A stretch of DNA of 64,000 nucleotides, from positions 558,001-622,000 of the forward strand of contig NZ_NWUC01000001.1 of assembly GCF_002750855.1 (NCBI RefSeq), given 5' to 3'. Position 1 is the stretch's first letter; each line of letters starts with the position of its first letter. The stretch comes from Neopararhizobium haloflavum. Lineage in GTDB: Bacteria > Pseudomonadota > Alphaproteobacteria > Rhizobiales > Rhizobiaceae. Position numbers and translations under genes: made by a program. This document shows, one piece after another, positions 44,074-52,648 of the stretch. A model generated the notes under the pieces. That model saw only the letters and a list, made by a program, of their open reading frames with translations, ran no database searches and had not been told where the DNA came from.

Positions 44074-44470
44074 CGCCTGGCAGGTCCAGGGCGGCGAGAA
44101 CGGGCATGAGTTCACCTCGGCGCTCTGGAACCATGTGCTCGGACAGATCAAGGCGCGCCTCGAGGCGCTGCAACTCGACTACACCAATGCCGAGGAACTC
44201 GCCAACAACGGCATCGAGCAGGTTCAGGCGACGATCCTTGCCGCCACATCCGGACCGCTTCAGCAGCTGATCGATGACATTGCCGAAGCGCAGGGCCAGC
44301 TCGATCAGATCCTGACGCAGGGCGTTCCCGCCGCGAATGTGCAGGAGAGCGCGGAACGCGTGTTCGTCTCGGCGGAGCAGCGTGAGGCGATTGGGGCGAA
44401 TGCGCAGGCACTGATAAGCGCCAAACGATCCATTCGCGCTCGGGCCTTCTTTCTAGCCTCGACCATGTAA
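44045..44470 (+). CDS. Fibre-cassette protein (141 aa)
   Basis: Mostly helical: ALWNHVLGQIKARLEALQLD, then QVQATILAATSGPLQQLIDD and AEAQGQLDQILTQGV, likely a trimeric coiled coil. It stands between the DUF4815 protein and the adhesin. Probable fibre shaft or fibre-associated part. Confidence 0.65.
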   Translation: MSLPLPNESDAWQVQGGENGHEFTSALWNHVLGQIKARLEALQLDYTNAEELANNGIEQVQATILAATSGPLQQLIDDIAEAQGQLDQILTQGVPAANVQESAERVFVSAEQREAIGANAQALISAKRSIRARAFFLASTM

Positions 44471-44480
44471 GGGGGCCACC

Positions 44481-44810
44481 ATGGCTATCGAAGAAATCCT
44501 AGAACAAGGCACGGCCACCACGGTGAAGTCAGTGGCCTATACGGCTCCGGTCGGCGGCGCCCGCATCTCGCTGTGCCAGCTTGCGAACTCAACAGCCGCC
44601 TCCGAAGAGCCGCGTGGTTCCGTCTTCCTCAAGAAGTCGGGCGGCACGTCGAAATATCTCATTCGCCAGCGCATCATCCCGCTCAATGACGCCATCACCC
44701 CGGCAGGCGGCGGCATCACCCTTCGGGAAGGCGATCAGATCGAAGTGCAGGCATCGGAGAACGATGCCATCGACTACACGATCTGCGGACATTCAGGGCA
44801 GGAGGACTAA
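44481..44810 (+). CDS. Fibre-cassette beta-rich protein (109 aa)
   Basis: Short beta-rich protein (TATTVKSVAYTAPVGGARIS, and GTSKYLIRQRIIPLNDAITP) that reads like a jelly-roll of about eight strands. No family assigned. It is followed three bases later by the receptor-binding gene. Confidence 0.65.
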   Translation: MAIEEILEQGTATTVKSVAYTAPVGGARISLCQLANSTAASEEPRGSVFLKKSGGTSKYLIRQRIIPLNDAITPAGGGITLREGDQIEVQASENDAIDYTICGHSGQED

Positions 44811-44813
44811 ACC

Positions 44814-46139
44814 ATGGCGTTCCGCAAGCCGGGTTCTGCGATTGGCCAGCTGAGCCAAGCTGTCTCGCCTGCGGGTGGCGGGGGAGGCGTGGGTGTCGGC
44901 GCCATACAGATGGTAGAAACTCCCATGCCGCCTTCGGACGACTGGTTGCTGGCAGACGGCTCCGTCCATGCGATTGGCGACTACCCCGCACTCGCTAAGG
45001 CTATTGGAGCCATACCTAACCAAGACTTTCTGAGAACCGTAGAACCTTTCGGGTACGCTGTAGGCCTTACGACGGCCACGGGCCTGCCTATACCGGGAAA
45101 CTGCGTACGTACTCAGGCCGGCACGTTGATTTGGGCCGCCTATGGGGACAAAATTTGGCGTTCAACCAACAACGGCGAGACTTGGCATCACCGATGGGCC
45201 TCTTATCAGGCAGGAAACACGGCGAGCACCTATACGACCCCGCACACAGTTGGCACCTACCGCGACATGATCTGGGCCATAGGCAGGTACGAGTCTGCAT
45301 CGCTTGACGAGGGCAATTCTTGGCAAAACATAGGAAGTGCTGGGGGAGCGCAGGGCCAGATATACGGTGCGGGCGACTATCTGTTTACCACCTCCGATTT
45401 TCTGGATGACAGGCGAGTGCGGGCACGACTTTATAGTGCCGCGCTTGGAAGCAGCTGGTCCATCCTAAATAGCCCTGTCCCCTCCAAGCATGAGTTGATC
45501 CTGGCCTGCGAGTTTGCCGGGTTCATCTGGCTTGTATTTGCGAACTCCAGTAACCCTGTCTGGCGCATGCCGGTGGGCGGGGACGCTATCAGTGGATGGA
45601 TTTATCCGGACCACAATGTGCGAGTTCATCCAGACTTTTATGGGGGTTACCCGTTAGGTGCTGCCGTGTTCAAGGGACGGCTGGTGATTGCACTGGCTAA
45701 CGGCATATGGTCCACCGCAGACGGCGTGAACTGGGAAAAAGCGACCCTGAGAATGCCCGACTTTGATGGCCAGCTATACCCCGTCTACGAGATTGCTACT
45801 GCGCTGAACCGTATGATGAACGCGGGAGACCGGTTGATCGTTGAGTATTCCGGAAACAGCGGGTACTCAACGAACCCCTATCACGTGCGCTTCATGAGCG
45901 CTGATGGCATCAATTGGCATTACTACGCCACCAAAACACCATCAATGTCCTACCTGCCTGTCGTGCGCAACGGACCAATTTACGAAGACGACGGCAGTTC
46001 ATGGTACCCGAACACAGCCAACGTATACCTTGGCCTTGGTAAACAGGTTGCGGGCAGAAGTTATGACCCAGAGACACACTTTGCGCTACCGGATCACCGC
46101 GTGAGTGCGGGTATATTCAGCTACATCAAGGCCAAATGA
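44814..46139 (+). CDS. Putative receptor-binding tail fibre with BNR-type repeats (441 aa)
   Basis: The N-terminus has a tail-collar-like segment (PMPPSDDWLLADGSVHAIGD). From about residue 100 come several BNR/sialidase-type blades: STNNGETWHHR, LDEGNSWQNIG, TADGVNWEKA and SADGINWHYYA, spaced as in a beta-propeller. It likely recognises a sugar on the host. Codons from about 44960 on (many ATA, CTA, TTA) differ from neighbouring genes, so this part may have been acquired by exchange. Confidence 0.8.
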   Translation: MAFRKPGSAIGQLSQAVSPAGGGGGVGVGAIQMVETPMPPSDDWLLADGSVHAIGDYPALAKAIGAIPNQDFLRTVEPFGYAVGLTTATGLPIPGNCVRTQAGTLIWAAYGDKIWRSTNNGETWHHRWASYQAGNTASTYTTPHTVGTYRDMIWAIGRYESASLDEGNSWQNIGSAGGAQGQIYGAGDYLFTTSDFLDDRRVRARLYSAALGSSWSILNSPVPSKHELILACEFAGFIWLVFANSSNPVWRMPVGGDAISGWIYPDHNVRVHPDFYGGYPLGAAVFKGRLVIALANGIWSTADGVNWEKATLRMPDFDGQLYPVYEIATALNRMMNAGDRLIVEYSGNSGYSTNPYHVRFMSADGINWHYYATKTPSMSYLPVVRNGPIYEDDGSSWYPNTANVYLGLGKQVAGRSYDPETHFALPDHRVSAGIFSYIKAK

Positions 46140-46763
46140 ATGACTGAAACACTCTACTCCCACCACGGCGGCAAGCCCGACGAGATTCCGAACGCCATTC
46201 GCATGCCGGATGGCTTCGTCCGCACGAACCGCGACACATTCACGCCCGAAGAAATTGCGGACGCGGGCTATGTCGAGGCATCTTCTGCACCCGACTACGA
46301 CCCCGCAGCCCAGCACCCGCCCTTTTGGCAGGATGGGGAGTGGGCCGTGAACGACAAGACGACAGCAGAACTCGAGGCCGAGGAGCAAGCGGCACACGCC
46401 GGCGAGCGGGCTTCCCGCACCGAGGGCGTCAATCGGGAGCATGCCCGTCGCATTCTCGAAGGACGGTCCTTCGATGTTCCCGGCTACGGCCCTGTCGCGC
46501 CTGACGGGTCGGCTGCCACGCAGATCGTGCTACTCGCCCAGAAAGATACCGCCCGTGACTTGATCGCGGCAGGCGTCACCGATCCGATCCTGATGCTGAC
46601 CGACAATGCCAACGTCGACCACTACCTGACGCCGGAACAGATGTCCTTTCTGGTGGACGAGGGCAAGAAGTGGATGCAGGCCATGCATGCCGCCAAACGC
46701 CAGTTGAAGACGATGGAAGACATCCCGGCCGACTACGCCAGCAACGAGTCCTACTGGCCTTGA
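46140..46763 (+). CDS. Tail fibre assembly-like protein (207 aa)
   Basis: It directly abuts the fibre gene (ATG 46140, no spacer). The C-terminal AAKRQLKTMEDIPADYASNE segment resembles DUF4376 fibre-assembly proteins, which chaperone the adhesin. The N-terminal half includes FVRTNRDTFTPEEIADAGYV, an acidic region. Confidence 0.75.
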   Translation: MTETLYSHHGGKPDEIPNAIRMPDGFVRTNRDTFTPEEIADAGYVEASSAPDYDPAAQHPPFWQDGEWAVNDKTTAELEAEEQAAHAGERASRTEGVNREHARRILEGRSFDVPGYGPVAPDGSAATQIVLLAQKDTARDLIAAGVTDPILMLTDNANVDHYLTPEQMSFLVDEGKKWMQAMHAAKRQLKTMEDIPADYASNESYWP

Positions 46764-46948
46764 TCTACGTAAGTCCCTTGTTACGACAAGCTATCGGGAG
46801 CTTCATTCAACAGAAACGTTGGCTCGCACGGTCCATGATCAAGGACGATCCTCCCCGTCCGATCATGGACCGACCCGGCCAAAGCTGTCGCATGCCGGGG
46901 CAGCTTCAGCTTACCATTGGCAGGGCGGTTCGCCACCCGTCATTTTCA

Positions 46949-47110
46949 TCACATCGATGCATCGTCGGGGACGTTCCTATTCTTCTGGTCGGTCAAAGGT
47001 GGAGGCTGCCTGGAAGGGCGCTCATTATCCTCGTGCAGTAGGCGGTAAGACAGGGCTCCGATAACAAGCACGATTGCGACGATAAGGATGAATTGCGCAT
47101 CGCGTCGCAC
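46949..47110 (-). CDS. Single-helix membrane microprotein (53 aa)
   Basis: GTG 47110 gives a charged start, then AQFILIVAIVLVIGALSYRL (a transmembrane helix, residues 5-24), then a polar Pro/Asp-rich tail ending DDASM. It follows the 27-aa gene by 13 bases. GGCGGGGGCG lies ahead. Membrane topology suggests a single-span, tail-out protein; function unknown. Confidence 0.55.
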   Translation of the reverse strand: MRRDAQFILIVAIVLVIGALSYRLLHEDNERPSRQPPPLTDQKNRNVPDDASM

Positions 47111-47123
47111 GAGACGCCCCCGC

Positions 47124-47207
47124 CTAGGCCAGTGCCACCAGCAATCCGATCAGGATCACGATGACGATGGCGATATAGAGCCCGTAAGCGGTCAATATCT
47201 TCTGCAC
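47124..47207 (-). CDS. Single-helix membrane microprotein (27 aa)
   Basis: GTG 47207 after a strong AAGGAGCAGG; the chain reads MQKILTAYGLYIAIVIVILI followed by GLLVALA, essentially one hydrophobic helix. It heads a two-gene minus-strand unit inside the late operon. Confidence 0.6.
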   Translation of the reverse strand: MQKILTAYGLYIAIVIVILIGLLVALA

Positions 47208-47431
47208 GCTACCTGCTCCTTGTAGCGACCGCCACCGCAGGGCTGGGGGGACAACGGCGACGGTCGCACTACTGTCGGAAGTGCCGACATCTACCCGAAT
47301 AGGTGGTGACGGCTGTTTGTTCCGCCGCCTGCGCGCGAATATTAGCGTTCATACCGATTGCCGGTCAACGTCCCGGCAGCGTCTGGCAGAAATGCCGGGC
47401 GCGCAGTTCCCTCACAACCAGGAGATTACCA

Positions 47432-48670
47432 ATGCCCACTTTCGGCATGGCATTTTCGCGCCCTATGGACGAGCCCGTCCCGGTTCTTGGCGCAGACTTT
47501 TCCAAGATGCTGCTCATCGAGACATCGGAGGATGCCGACGAAGCCGCGTTTCCGATCGGAGAGGCGCGACGGTTCTCGTCCTCCGATGGCGAGACGGTCG
47601 CCAAGCTTGGCACCGGGCTGCTCGCCGATGCAGTTCGCGGCGTCAATGCGCAGCTGACCGGCGTCAACCGCGGCGCCGACATCACGGTCGTGCGGGTTGC
47701 GGAAGGCGCCGATGTCGGGGCGACGGCGGCGAACATCGTCGCCGCGCTCGGCAATGTCGCCGCCATCCCGTCGACCGTCAATGCGACGCCGCGGCTGATC
47801 TGGGCGGGGCGCACGTCCTATCGTCCTGAAGATCCGGAAACCCCCGGACAGTATCTGGTGAGCCCGGTCGTCACGGCACTCAGCCAGGCCTGCGAGACCT
47901 TGCTGGCGATTGCCGTCGTCGATGTCGACGACACCTCCAGCACGCAGGCGATCGATGACCGCGAGACGATGAGCTCGCAGCGGCTGATGCCGATCGCGGT
48001 TGCCGCCCGTGTCTATGAGGGCGAGAGTGTCGTTACCCGCGCCATGGGCCCGCGCATCCTCGGTCTCTTTGCCCGCGTCGACAACGAGAACGAGGGCAAG
48101 CCGTTCGACCCGATCGCCAACCGGGCGATCCATGGCCTTGCCGGTCTTTCCCGCGCCATCCAGTTCTCGCTGCTCGACGGCTCGACCGAAGGCCAGCAGG
48201 TGCTGGAAGCCAATGTCTCGATCGTCGTTCCGGGCGAGGTCAATGTCGATGGCGCGGTCGCCGATGGCGGCTTCACCTTCATCGGCACCGACAATGCCGA
48301 CACGGGTGAGCTCTGGGAACAGATCCACCAGGTGCGCGGCGCCGATTTCATCACGGTCAAGCTGATCCAGATCATCCGCCAGTTCCTCGGCCGCAAGATC
48401 ACGGCGGACCTCGTCGAGGCCTATATCAACTCGGTCCTCTTCATGCTGCGCGACCACAAGGCGGCGGACGACATCCTTGGTTACAACAAGGATGTGTTCA
48501 TTCCCGCTGAGAACGCGCCGGAGAACATCCGGCTTGGCCGCATCAAGCTTGATCTCGGCATCGAGCCGGCGCCGGTCTTCAAGCGGGCCGATACCGATAT
48601 CCGCCGCTACCGCCCCGCCATCGAGGGTCTCGTCTCGGAGATTATCGCCCGCCTCAACACGGTTGCCTAA
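47432..48670 (+). CDS. Contractile tail sheath protein FI (412 aa)
   Basis: P2 gpFI-like sheath: FGMAFSRPMDEPVPVLGADF near the start, AVRGVNAQLTGVNRGADITV and the C-terminal LDLGIEPAPVFKRADTDI with RYRPAIEGLVSEI. ATG 47432 is preceded by AGGAG. Normal length for the family. Confidence 0.95.
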   Translation: MPTFGMAFSRPMDEPVPVLGADFSKMLLIETSEDADEAAFPIGEARRFSSSDGETVAKLGTGLLADAVRGVNAQLTGVNRGADITVVRVAEGADVGATAANIVAALGNVAAIPSTVNATPRLIWAGRTSYRPEDPETPGQYLVSPVVTALSQACETLLAIAVVDVDDTSSTQAIDDRETMSSQRLMPIAVAARVYEGESVVTRAMGPRILGLFARVDNENEGKPFDPIANRAIHGLAGLSRAIQFSLLDGSTEGQQVLEANVSIVVPGEVNVDGAVADGGFTFIGTDNADTGELWEQIHQVRGADFITVKLIQIIRQFLGRKITADLVEAYINSVLFMLRDHKAADDILGYNKDVFIPAENAPENIRLGRIKLDLGIEPAPVFKRADTDIRRYRPAIEGLVSEIIARLNTVA

Positions 48671-48865
48671 AGCCTGACCTGATCTCCGCCATCGCGGGCT
48701 GCAAATGGCGGTCCCTGCGCTTCCGGTGCTCACGTACCTCCACGTACGCTGCGCTCCGGTTCTCGTGATCGCCATTTTCGCCACGCGCTGCCGAATTCAG
48801 CCTCAGGCTCAAAAGGCGAGCGCTCTTTGCCTGCCCGTTCGCTCAACCCTCCAAGGATCATCACC
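48671..48865 (+). repeat. Structured spacer with inverted and direct repeats between FI and FII
   Basis: CCGCCAT (48686-48692) pairs with ATGGCGG (48705-48711). Further on, two similar blocks (GCGCTTCCGGTGCTC and GCGCTCCGGTTCTC) flank ACGTAC-CTCC-ACGTAC. No gene is visible. It looks like a small palindromic element inserted in the late operon; origin not proved. Confidence 0.45.
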
Positions 48866-49384
48866 ATGGCACAGCAGCCGCTACTCATCCTCACTGCCGT
48901 CGACGTGCGCCGGGCGACCGAAGCCGGGACGTCGCGGGCAACGACCATCTCGACGCTCACCATCCCACCGATCAACTTTGTCACCACCGAGCATTCACCA
49001 GGCGGCGGCGTGATGGCGGTGAACTTCACCCAGCCGCGCATCGAGGCGCTGGAGCCGACCTTTTCCTGCAAGGGGCTCGATCCGGAGGTCTTCCGCGGCA
49101 TGGGGGTTGTCGACCGCTGGGTGTTCGCCGCTGTCTACAAGGACGCCAAGACCAATCGCGATATCGCGGCGCGCGGCATCATCGAAGGAGCGGTCACATC
49201 CTGGGAGCCGGACGAGAGCGATCCGACCGAACTGCAGGGTTCGGCCTATTCCTTTGCCGAGGTCACGCACCTGGAATTCAATCTCGGTGGGCGTGAGCTC
49301 ATCTATTTCGACTTCTGGGAGCGGGCGGCGCGCCGTGACGGCGAGGATCTCTTCGCCAGCGTCCGCCGGGCGCTGGGGGCATAA
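48866..49384 (+). CDS. Major tail tube protein FII (172 aa)
   Basis: P2 gpFII-like: VNFTQPRIEALEPTFSCKGL and WVFAAVYKDAKTNRDIAARG, with the C-terminal HLEFNLGGRELIYFDFWERA segment. It forms the inner tube inside the sheath. Confidence 0.94.
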   Translation: MAQQPLLILTAVDVRRATEAGTSRATTISTLTIPPINFVTTEHSPGGGVMAVNFTQPRIEALEPTFSCKGLDPEVFRGMGVVDRWVFAAVYKDAKTNRDIAARGIIEGAVTSWEPDESDPTELQGSAYSFAEVTHLEFNLGGRELIYFDFWERAARRDGEDLFASVRRALGA

Positions 49385-49387
49385 GCT

Positions 49388-49834
49388 GTGCCGACACAAG
49401 ACGACATGGAAGAGCGGGAGGCGGTGTTCGACCGCCTCCGCACCACCGAATGGGAGATCGGGCAGGATGACGACGCGCCAAAGCAGTTGAAGGAATCGGA
49501 TGCCGGTGCCGAAGAGGCTGCTTCTCCTCCGCAGTCATCATCTGAACTCGCGCCGTTCCGCAACAGCGCCATCTACGCCTCCCGCCCTCCGGCGATGTCG
49601 ATACCGCTTGCCTGGCCGTTCACGCTCGACGGTCAGCGCTATCGCCGCATCGACATTCGCCCGCCGGCGCGCGGCGATGTCGAGGCGGTTGTCTCCGGTG
49701 CACTGTCAGAGCTGGCGATGCATTCCCGGATGGCAGGCGTCAGCGAAGCCGTGATGCGGGCGCTGCGCTGGGACGATGCCGAGAAGGTCGCAGTCGCCGC
49801 CCGTTTCCTTGCCCCTGACCTGACGGATCGCTGA
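49388..49834 (+). CDS. Tail assembly chaperone (gpE-like) (148 aa)
   Basis: GTG 49388 is chosen; a later ATG at 49406 is possible. The C-terminal part SIPLAWPFTLDGQRYRRIDI resembles gpE/gp41-type assembly proteins lying between tube and tape measure. The N-terminal 50 residues are acidic and unstructured. I saw no slippery heptamer for a frameshift. Confidence 0.75.
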   Translation: MPTQDDMEEREAVFDRLRTTEWEIGQDDDAPKQLKESDAGAEEAASPPQSSSELAPFRNSAIYASRPPAMSIPLAWPFTLDGQRYRRIDIRPPARGDVEAVVSGALSELAMHSRMAGVSEAVMRALRWDDAEKVAVAARFLAPDLTDR

Positions 49835-49835
49835 C

Positions 49836-51845
49836 ATGGCACGCCTATCCTCCGAGCTCGTCCTCTCGCTCAGAGACCGGTTCAGCCGTCCGGCGCGCGG
49901 TGTCGAGAACTCGCTCGATCGCCTGGAGCGGCGCACGCGGCGCAGCCAGCGACTGACGGCCGCCTCTGCCTATTCGATGGGGCAGGCGCGCTCGATGATG
50001 CTGGCCAGCGTCGCCGGTGTTGCCACACCGGCCGCGATTGGCCTTGCGACCAAGGAGGTCGTGTCGCGGACAGCCGACTTCGAAAGCGCGCTGACGGCGA
50101 TCGAGAAGAAGGCCGGGACGACAGCGAATGAGACACGGGCACTCGGCGAAGAGATCAAGGATCTCGCAACATCAGGTGAACTGGCCGTTCCGATCGAAGA
50201 GATCGCCGCTGCCTATGAGCGCGGCGCTGCTGCCGGCATTCCGCTTGGCGAGCTGCGGGAGTTTGCGCGACTTTCCGCCATGGCCGCCGATGCCTTCGAG
50301 ATGTCGGCCGAGGATGTCGGCAATGCGGCTGCGGGTTTTGAGACCAATCTCGATATTCCCATCGACCGGATGGAGAAGTTCTTCGACCTGATCAACGGGC
50401 TGGCCGACACCGGCATTGCCGACGAACGCGACATCGTCATGTTCCTCGACCGCGTTGGCAAGAAGCTGAATGATTTCGGGCTCGCCAACGAGCAAAGCGC
50501 GGCGCTCGGTGCCTCGCTCGTCAACATGAAGCTGCCGGCCGAAGTCGCGGCACGGGCGATGGATACGCTGACGACGAACCTTCTGACGCCGAAGCGCACC
50601 AAGCAGTCGCATGAAGCCTTCGAACAGCTCTATGAGGATGCGGACGACTTCACCGAGCTTCTCGAAGAGGATGCCAATGGGGCTTTGCTCGACTTCCTGA
50701 AGCGTGTCCAGAAGCTCGACAAGTTCAAGCGTGCCGAGATCCTCACCGGGATTTTGGGGCAGGGGTTCTCAGGCGAGGTCAGTGCGCTCTCGACCGGCAT
50801 GGACGAGCTGATCCGCAATCTGACCTATGCGGCCGGCAATGACTGGTTCGGATCCCTCGGCAGATCCTATCAGGCGAAGCTCGACGACTTCTGGAGCCAG
50901 TGGCAGCTCTTGAAGAACGATTTTGGCGAACTCATCATCGATGTCGGCACAGCCGGCATGCCGGCTGCCAAGGCCCGGCTGCAGGATATCCGCTCGCTGA
51001 TCAATGAGATCAGCAAGGGCCTCGAAAGCTTCGAGACGAAGATCGACACGCGCGAGCTCGGCCAGGCACAGGCCGCCGTTGGCGAACTGGCCGCGGCGAT
51101 CGGCGAGCTGATGGGGATGGAGGGCGACGAGTCACCCGCCCAGGCGTTCTTCGAGAATCTGGCCGGTACGATCAACTCGATCAGCGATGGCATCAATGCC
51201 ATTCGCGATGCCGGGCAGGCCCTCGGTCTTGTTGCGCCGGATGACGATACAGACATTGCCGTCCGGCGCAGGCGCGAGCGTCTCAGCCGGGACGTCCTCG
51301 GTGACCGCTTCACGGATCAGTACCAGAAGCCGGAAGTGAAGGTGACACAGGATCGCTTCGCCGACGCCGTCGAACACCTGGTTCTTGGCAATGAGGCACG
51401 CACAAAGGCCAATGCCGAGCGCCGGGCCAAACGGGCCGCCGCCGCCGCCGAACGCGAGGCCGCCTATCAGCGTAGCCGCATGACGGCAACGCAGGCCTAC
51501 GCCATCTCCCATATGGGGGATGCGGGAACGGTCAAAATAGTGCAGCCGGGTGCAATTCCTCTCCCGACCCCGAAGCCCGACATCGCGCAGCCGGTGGAAG
51601 CGGAGGGCGTCAAGGCGTTGCTAAAGGCCGAGGAGATCGGCCATCGCATCAGCCAGGCCTTCAGCGTCACGGCAACGCCGACTATAGACGCAACCTCGAT
51701 CCGCGCGGCAAAGCGCGAGGCGGATGCGCTGGAACAGGCGCTGAAGCGCATCGGCACGCTGAGCGACAGTGTCGACGCCTCGGTGAAGCGCTCGCGCATC
51801 GATTACGACGGCATCCACGCCGACACGACATATCCGGGGTATTGA
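49836..51845 (+). CDS. Tape measure protein (669 aa)
   Basis: TP901/P2-type tape measure. The N-terminal SSELVLSLRDRFSRPARGVE and IGLATKEVVSRTADFESAL lead into the domain with AEKAGTTANETRALGEEIK-like helices. Ala/Arg-rich coiled-coil stretches fill the middle, and a hydrophobic segment lies near residue 55-70. Its length should set tail length at roughly 100 nm or so by family scaling, not measured. Starts two bases after the previous gene. Confidence 0.93.
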   Translation: MARLSSELVLSLRDRFSRPARGVENSLDRLERRTRRSQRLTAASAYSMGQARSMMLASVAGVATPAAIGLATKEVVSRTADFESALTAIEKKAGTTANETRALGEEIKDLATSGELAVPIEEIAAAYERGAAAGIPLGELREFARLSAMAADAFEMSAEDVGNAAAGFETNLDIPIDRMEKFFDLINGLADTGIADERDIVMFLDRVGKKLNDFGLANEQSAALGASLVNMKLPAEVAARAMDTLTTNLLTPKRTKQSHEAFEQLYEDADDFTELLEEDANGALLDFLKRVQKLDKFKRAEILTGILGQGFSGEVSALSTGMDELIRNLTYAAGNDWFGSLGRSYQAKLDDFWSQWQLLKNDFGELIIDVGTAGMPAAKARLQDIRSLINEISKGLESFETKIDTRELGQAQAAVGELAAAIGELMGMEGDESPAQAFFENLAGTINSISDGINAIRDAGQALGLVAPDDDTDIAVRRRRERLSRDVLGDRFTDQYQKPEVKVTQDRFADAVEHLVLGNEARTKANAERRAKRAAAAAEREAAYQRSRMTATQAYAISHMGDAGTVKIVQPGAIPLPTPKPDIAQPVEAEGVKALLKAEEIGHRISQAFSVTATPTIDATSIRAAKREADALEQALKRIGTLSDSVDASVKRSRIDYDGIHADTTYPGY

Positions 51846-51972
51846 GGATTGTTTGTCCTCACGGCCGCAACGCGCTGCGCGCTGGCCTGCGGACGGCGCC
51901 TCGCATCAGCTCGGACGGCCGTTCGGCCTTGCCGCCTGCGACGGTCATCCAACCATTTAGACTGAGGCGTTC
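51846..51972 (+). repeat. Palindrome-rich spacer between tape measure and U
   Basis: 127 bases rich in CG palindromes (ACGGCCG, GCGCTGCGCGC, GGACGGC, GACGGCCGTTCGGCC). No gene is visible. It resembles the other structured spacer after the sheath in its GC-rich hairpin content. Confidence 0.4.
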
Positions 51973-52410
51973 ATGTTGTTCCAGATCGGTACGGTGACGG
52001 TCGACACACGACCCTTCAATATCGAGGAGGTCGAGCGGACGGGCGCTGCCGACTATGCGGTGAAGCCCGTCATCGGGTCGCTGCCGTCGCGTGAGTTCAT
52101 GGGCGAGGGAGACGATCGCATCGTCATCTCCGGACAGTTGCTGCCGCAAAAGGTCGGCGGACTGACCGAGCTCGAGGCGCTGCATGCCTTCCGTCGTGGC
52201 GGCGAGACGCTGCCTGTCATGCGCGGCGACGGCAAGATGTTCGGCTGGTTCGTCGTCGAAGAAATCCGTGAGGAGCACTCCGGCCTTTTCCGCGACGGCG
52301 TCGGCTCGGCACTCAAGCATTCGGTGACGCTGGCCAAATCGGCACCCGAGCAGGCGAGTGCGTCGATCGTCGGCGCGCTGGTCTCGCTGTTCAATGTGAT
52401 CGGACGGTAG
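51973..52410 (+). CDS. Tail protein U (145 aa)
   Basis: P2 gpU-like: LFQIGTVTVDTRPFNIEEVE and ISGQLLPQKVGGLTELEALH. It caps the tail tube at the head end. The C-terminal region ends in a short hydrophobic segment (SIVGALVSLFNVI). Confidence 0.93.
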   Translation: MLFQIGTVTVDTRPFNIEEVERTGAADYAVKPVIGSLPSREFMGEGDDRIVISGQLLPQKVGGLTELEALHAFRRGGETLPVMRGDGKMFGWFVVEEIREEHSGLFRDGVGSALKHSVTLAKSAPEQASASIVGALVSLFNVIGR

Positions 52411-52415
52411 CCGCG

Positions 52416-52643
52416 ATGCCGAAGCAGATCACCATCAGGGGTGAGGGCATCGTCCTCGACCAGATCCTGGCGGCTGAACTCGGGCCACGCCTTGCACGCG
52501 AGCTTCTGCCGGCGACGCTTGCCCTCAACCCAGGTCTCGCCGATCAGGGACCGTTCCTGCCGGTCGGCACTGTCGTTGTCATTCCTGACCGTCCGGGCCC
52601 AGTGCCTTTTGCCGCGCGGCCTGTCGTCCGGCTGTTCGGATAA
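52416..52643 (+). CDS. Tail protein X (75 aa)
   Basis: Short LysM-like protein of the P2 X family: GIVLDQILAAELGPRLAREL followed by ALNPGLADQGPFLPVGTVVV. Starts six bases after U. Confidence 0.9.
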   Translation: MPKQITIRGEGIVLDQILAAELGPRLARELLPATLALNPGLADQGPFLPVGTVVVIPDRPGPVPFAARPVVRLFG

Positions 52644-52648
52644 TCGTC

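Larger units (their letters stand above)
46764..47431. other. Plus-strand gap with two minus-strand microproteins
   Basis: No plus-strand gene is visible between the fibre chaperone and the tail sheath (668 bases). Two microprotein genes on the minus strand (47124-47207 and 46949-47110) and AT-rich flanks occupy it. AGGAG (47421-47425) precedes the sheath start. Confidence 0.7.

Noticed and set aside
49388-49836. Programmed frameshift between tail chaperone and tape measure
   Set aside because: No slippery heptamer was seen near the end of the first gene; the second frame would have no coding continuation before the tape measure start.
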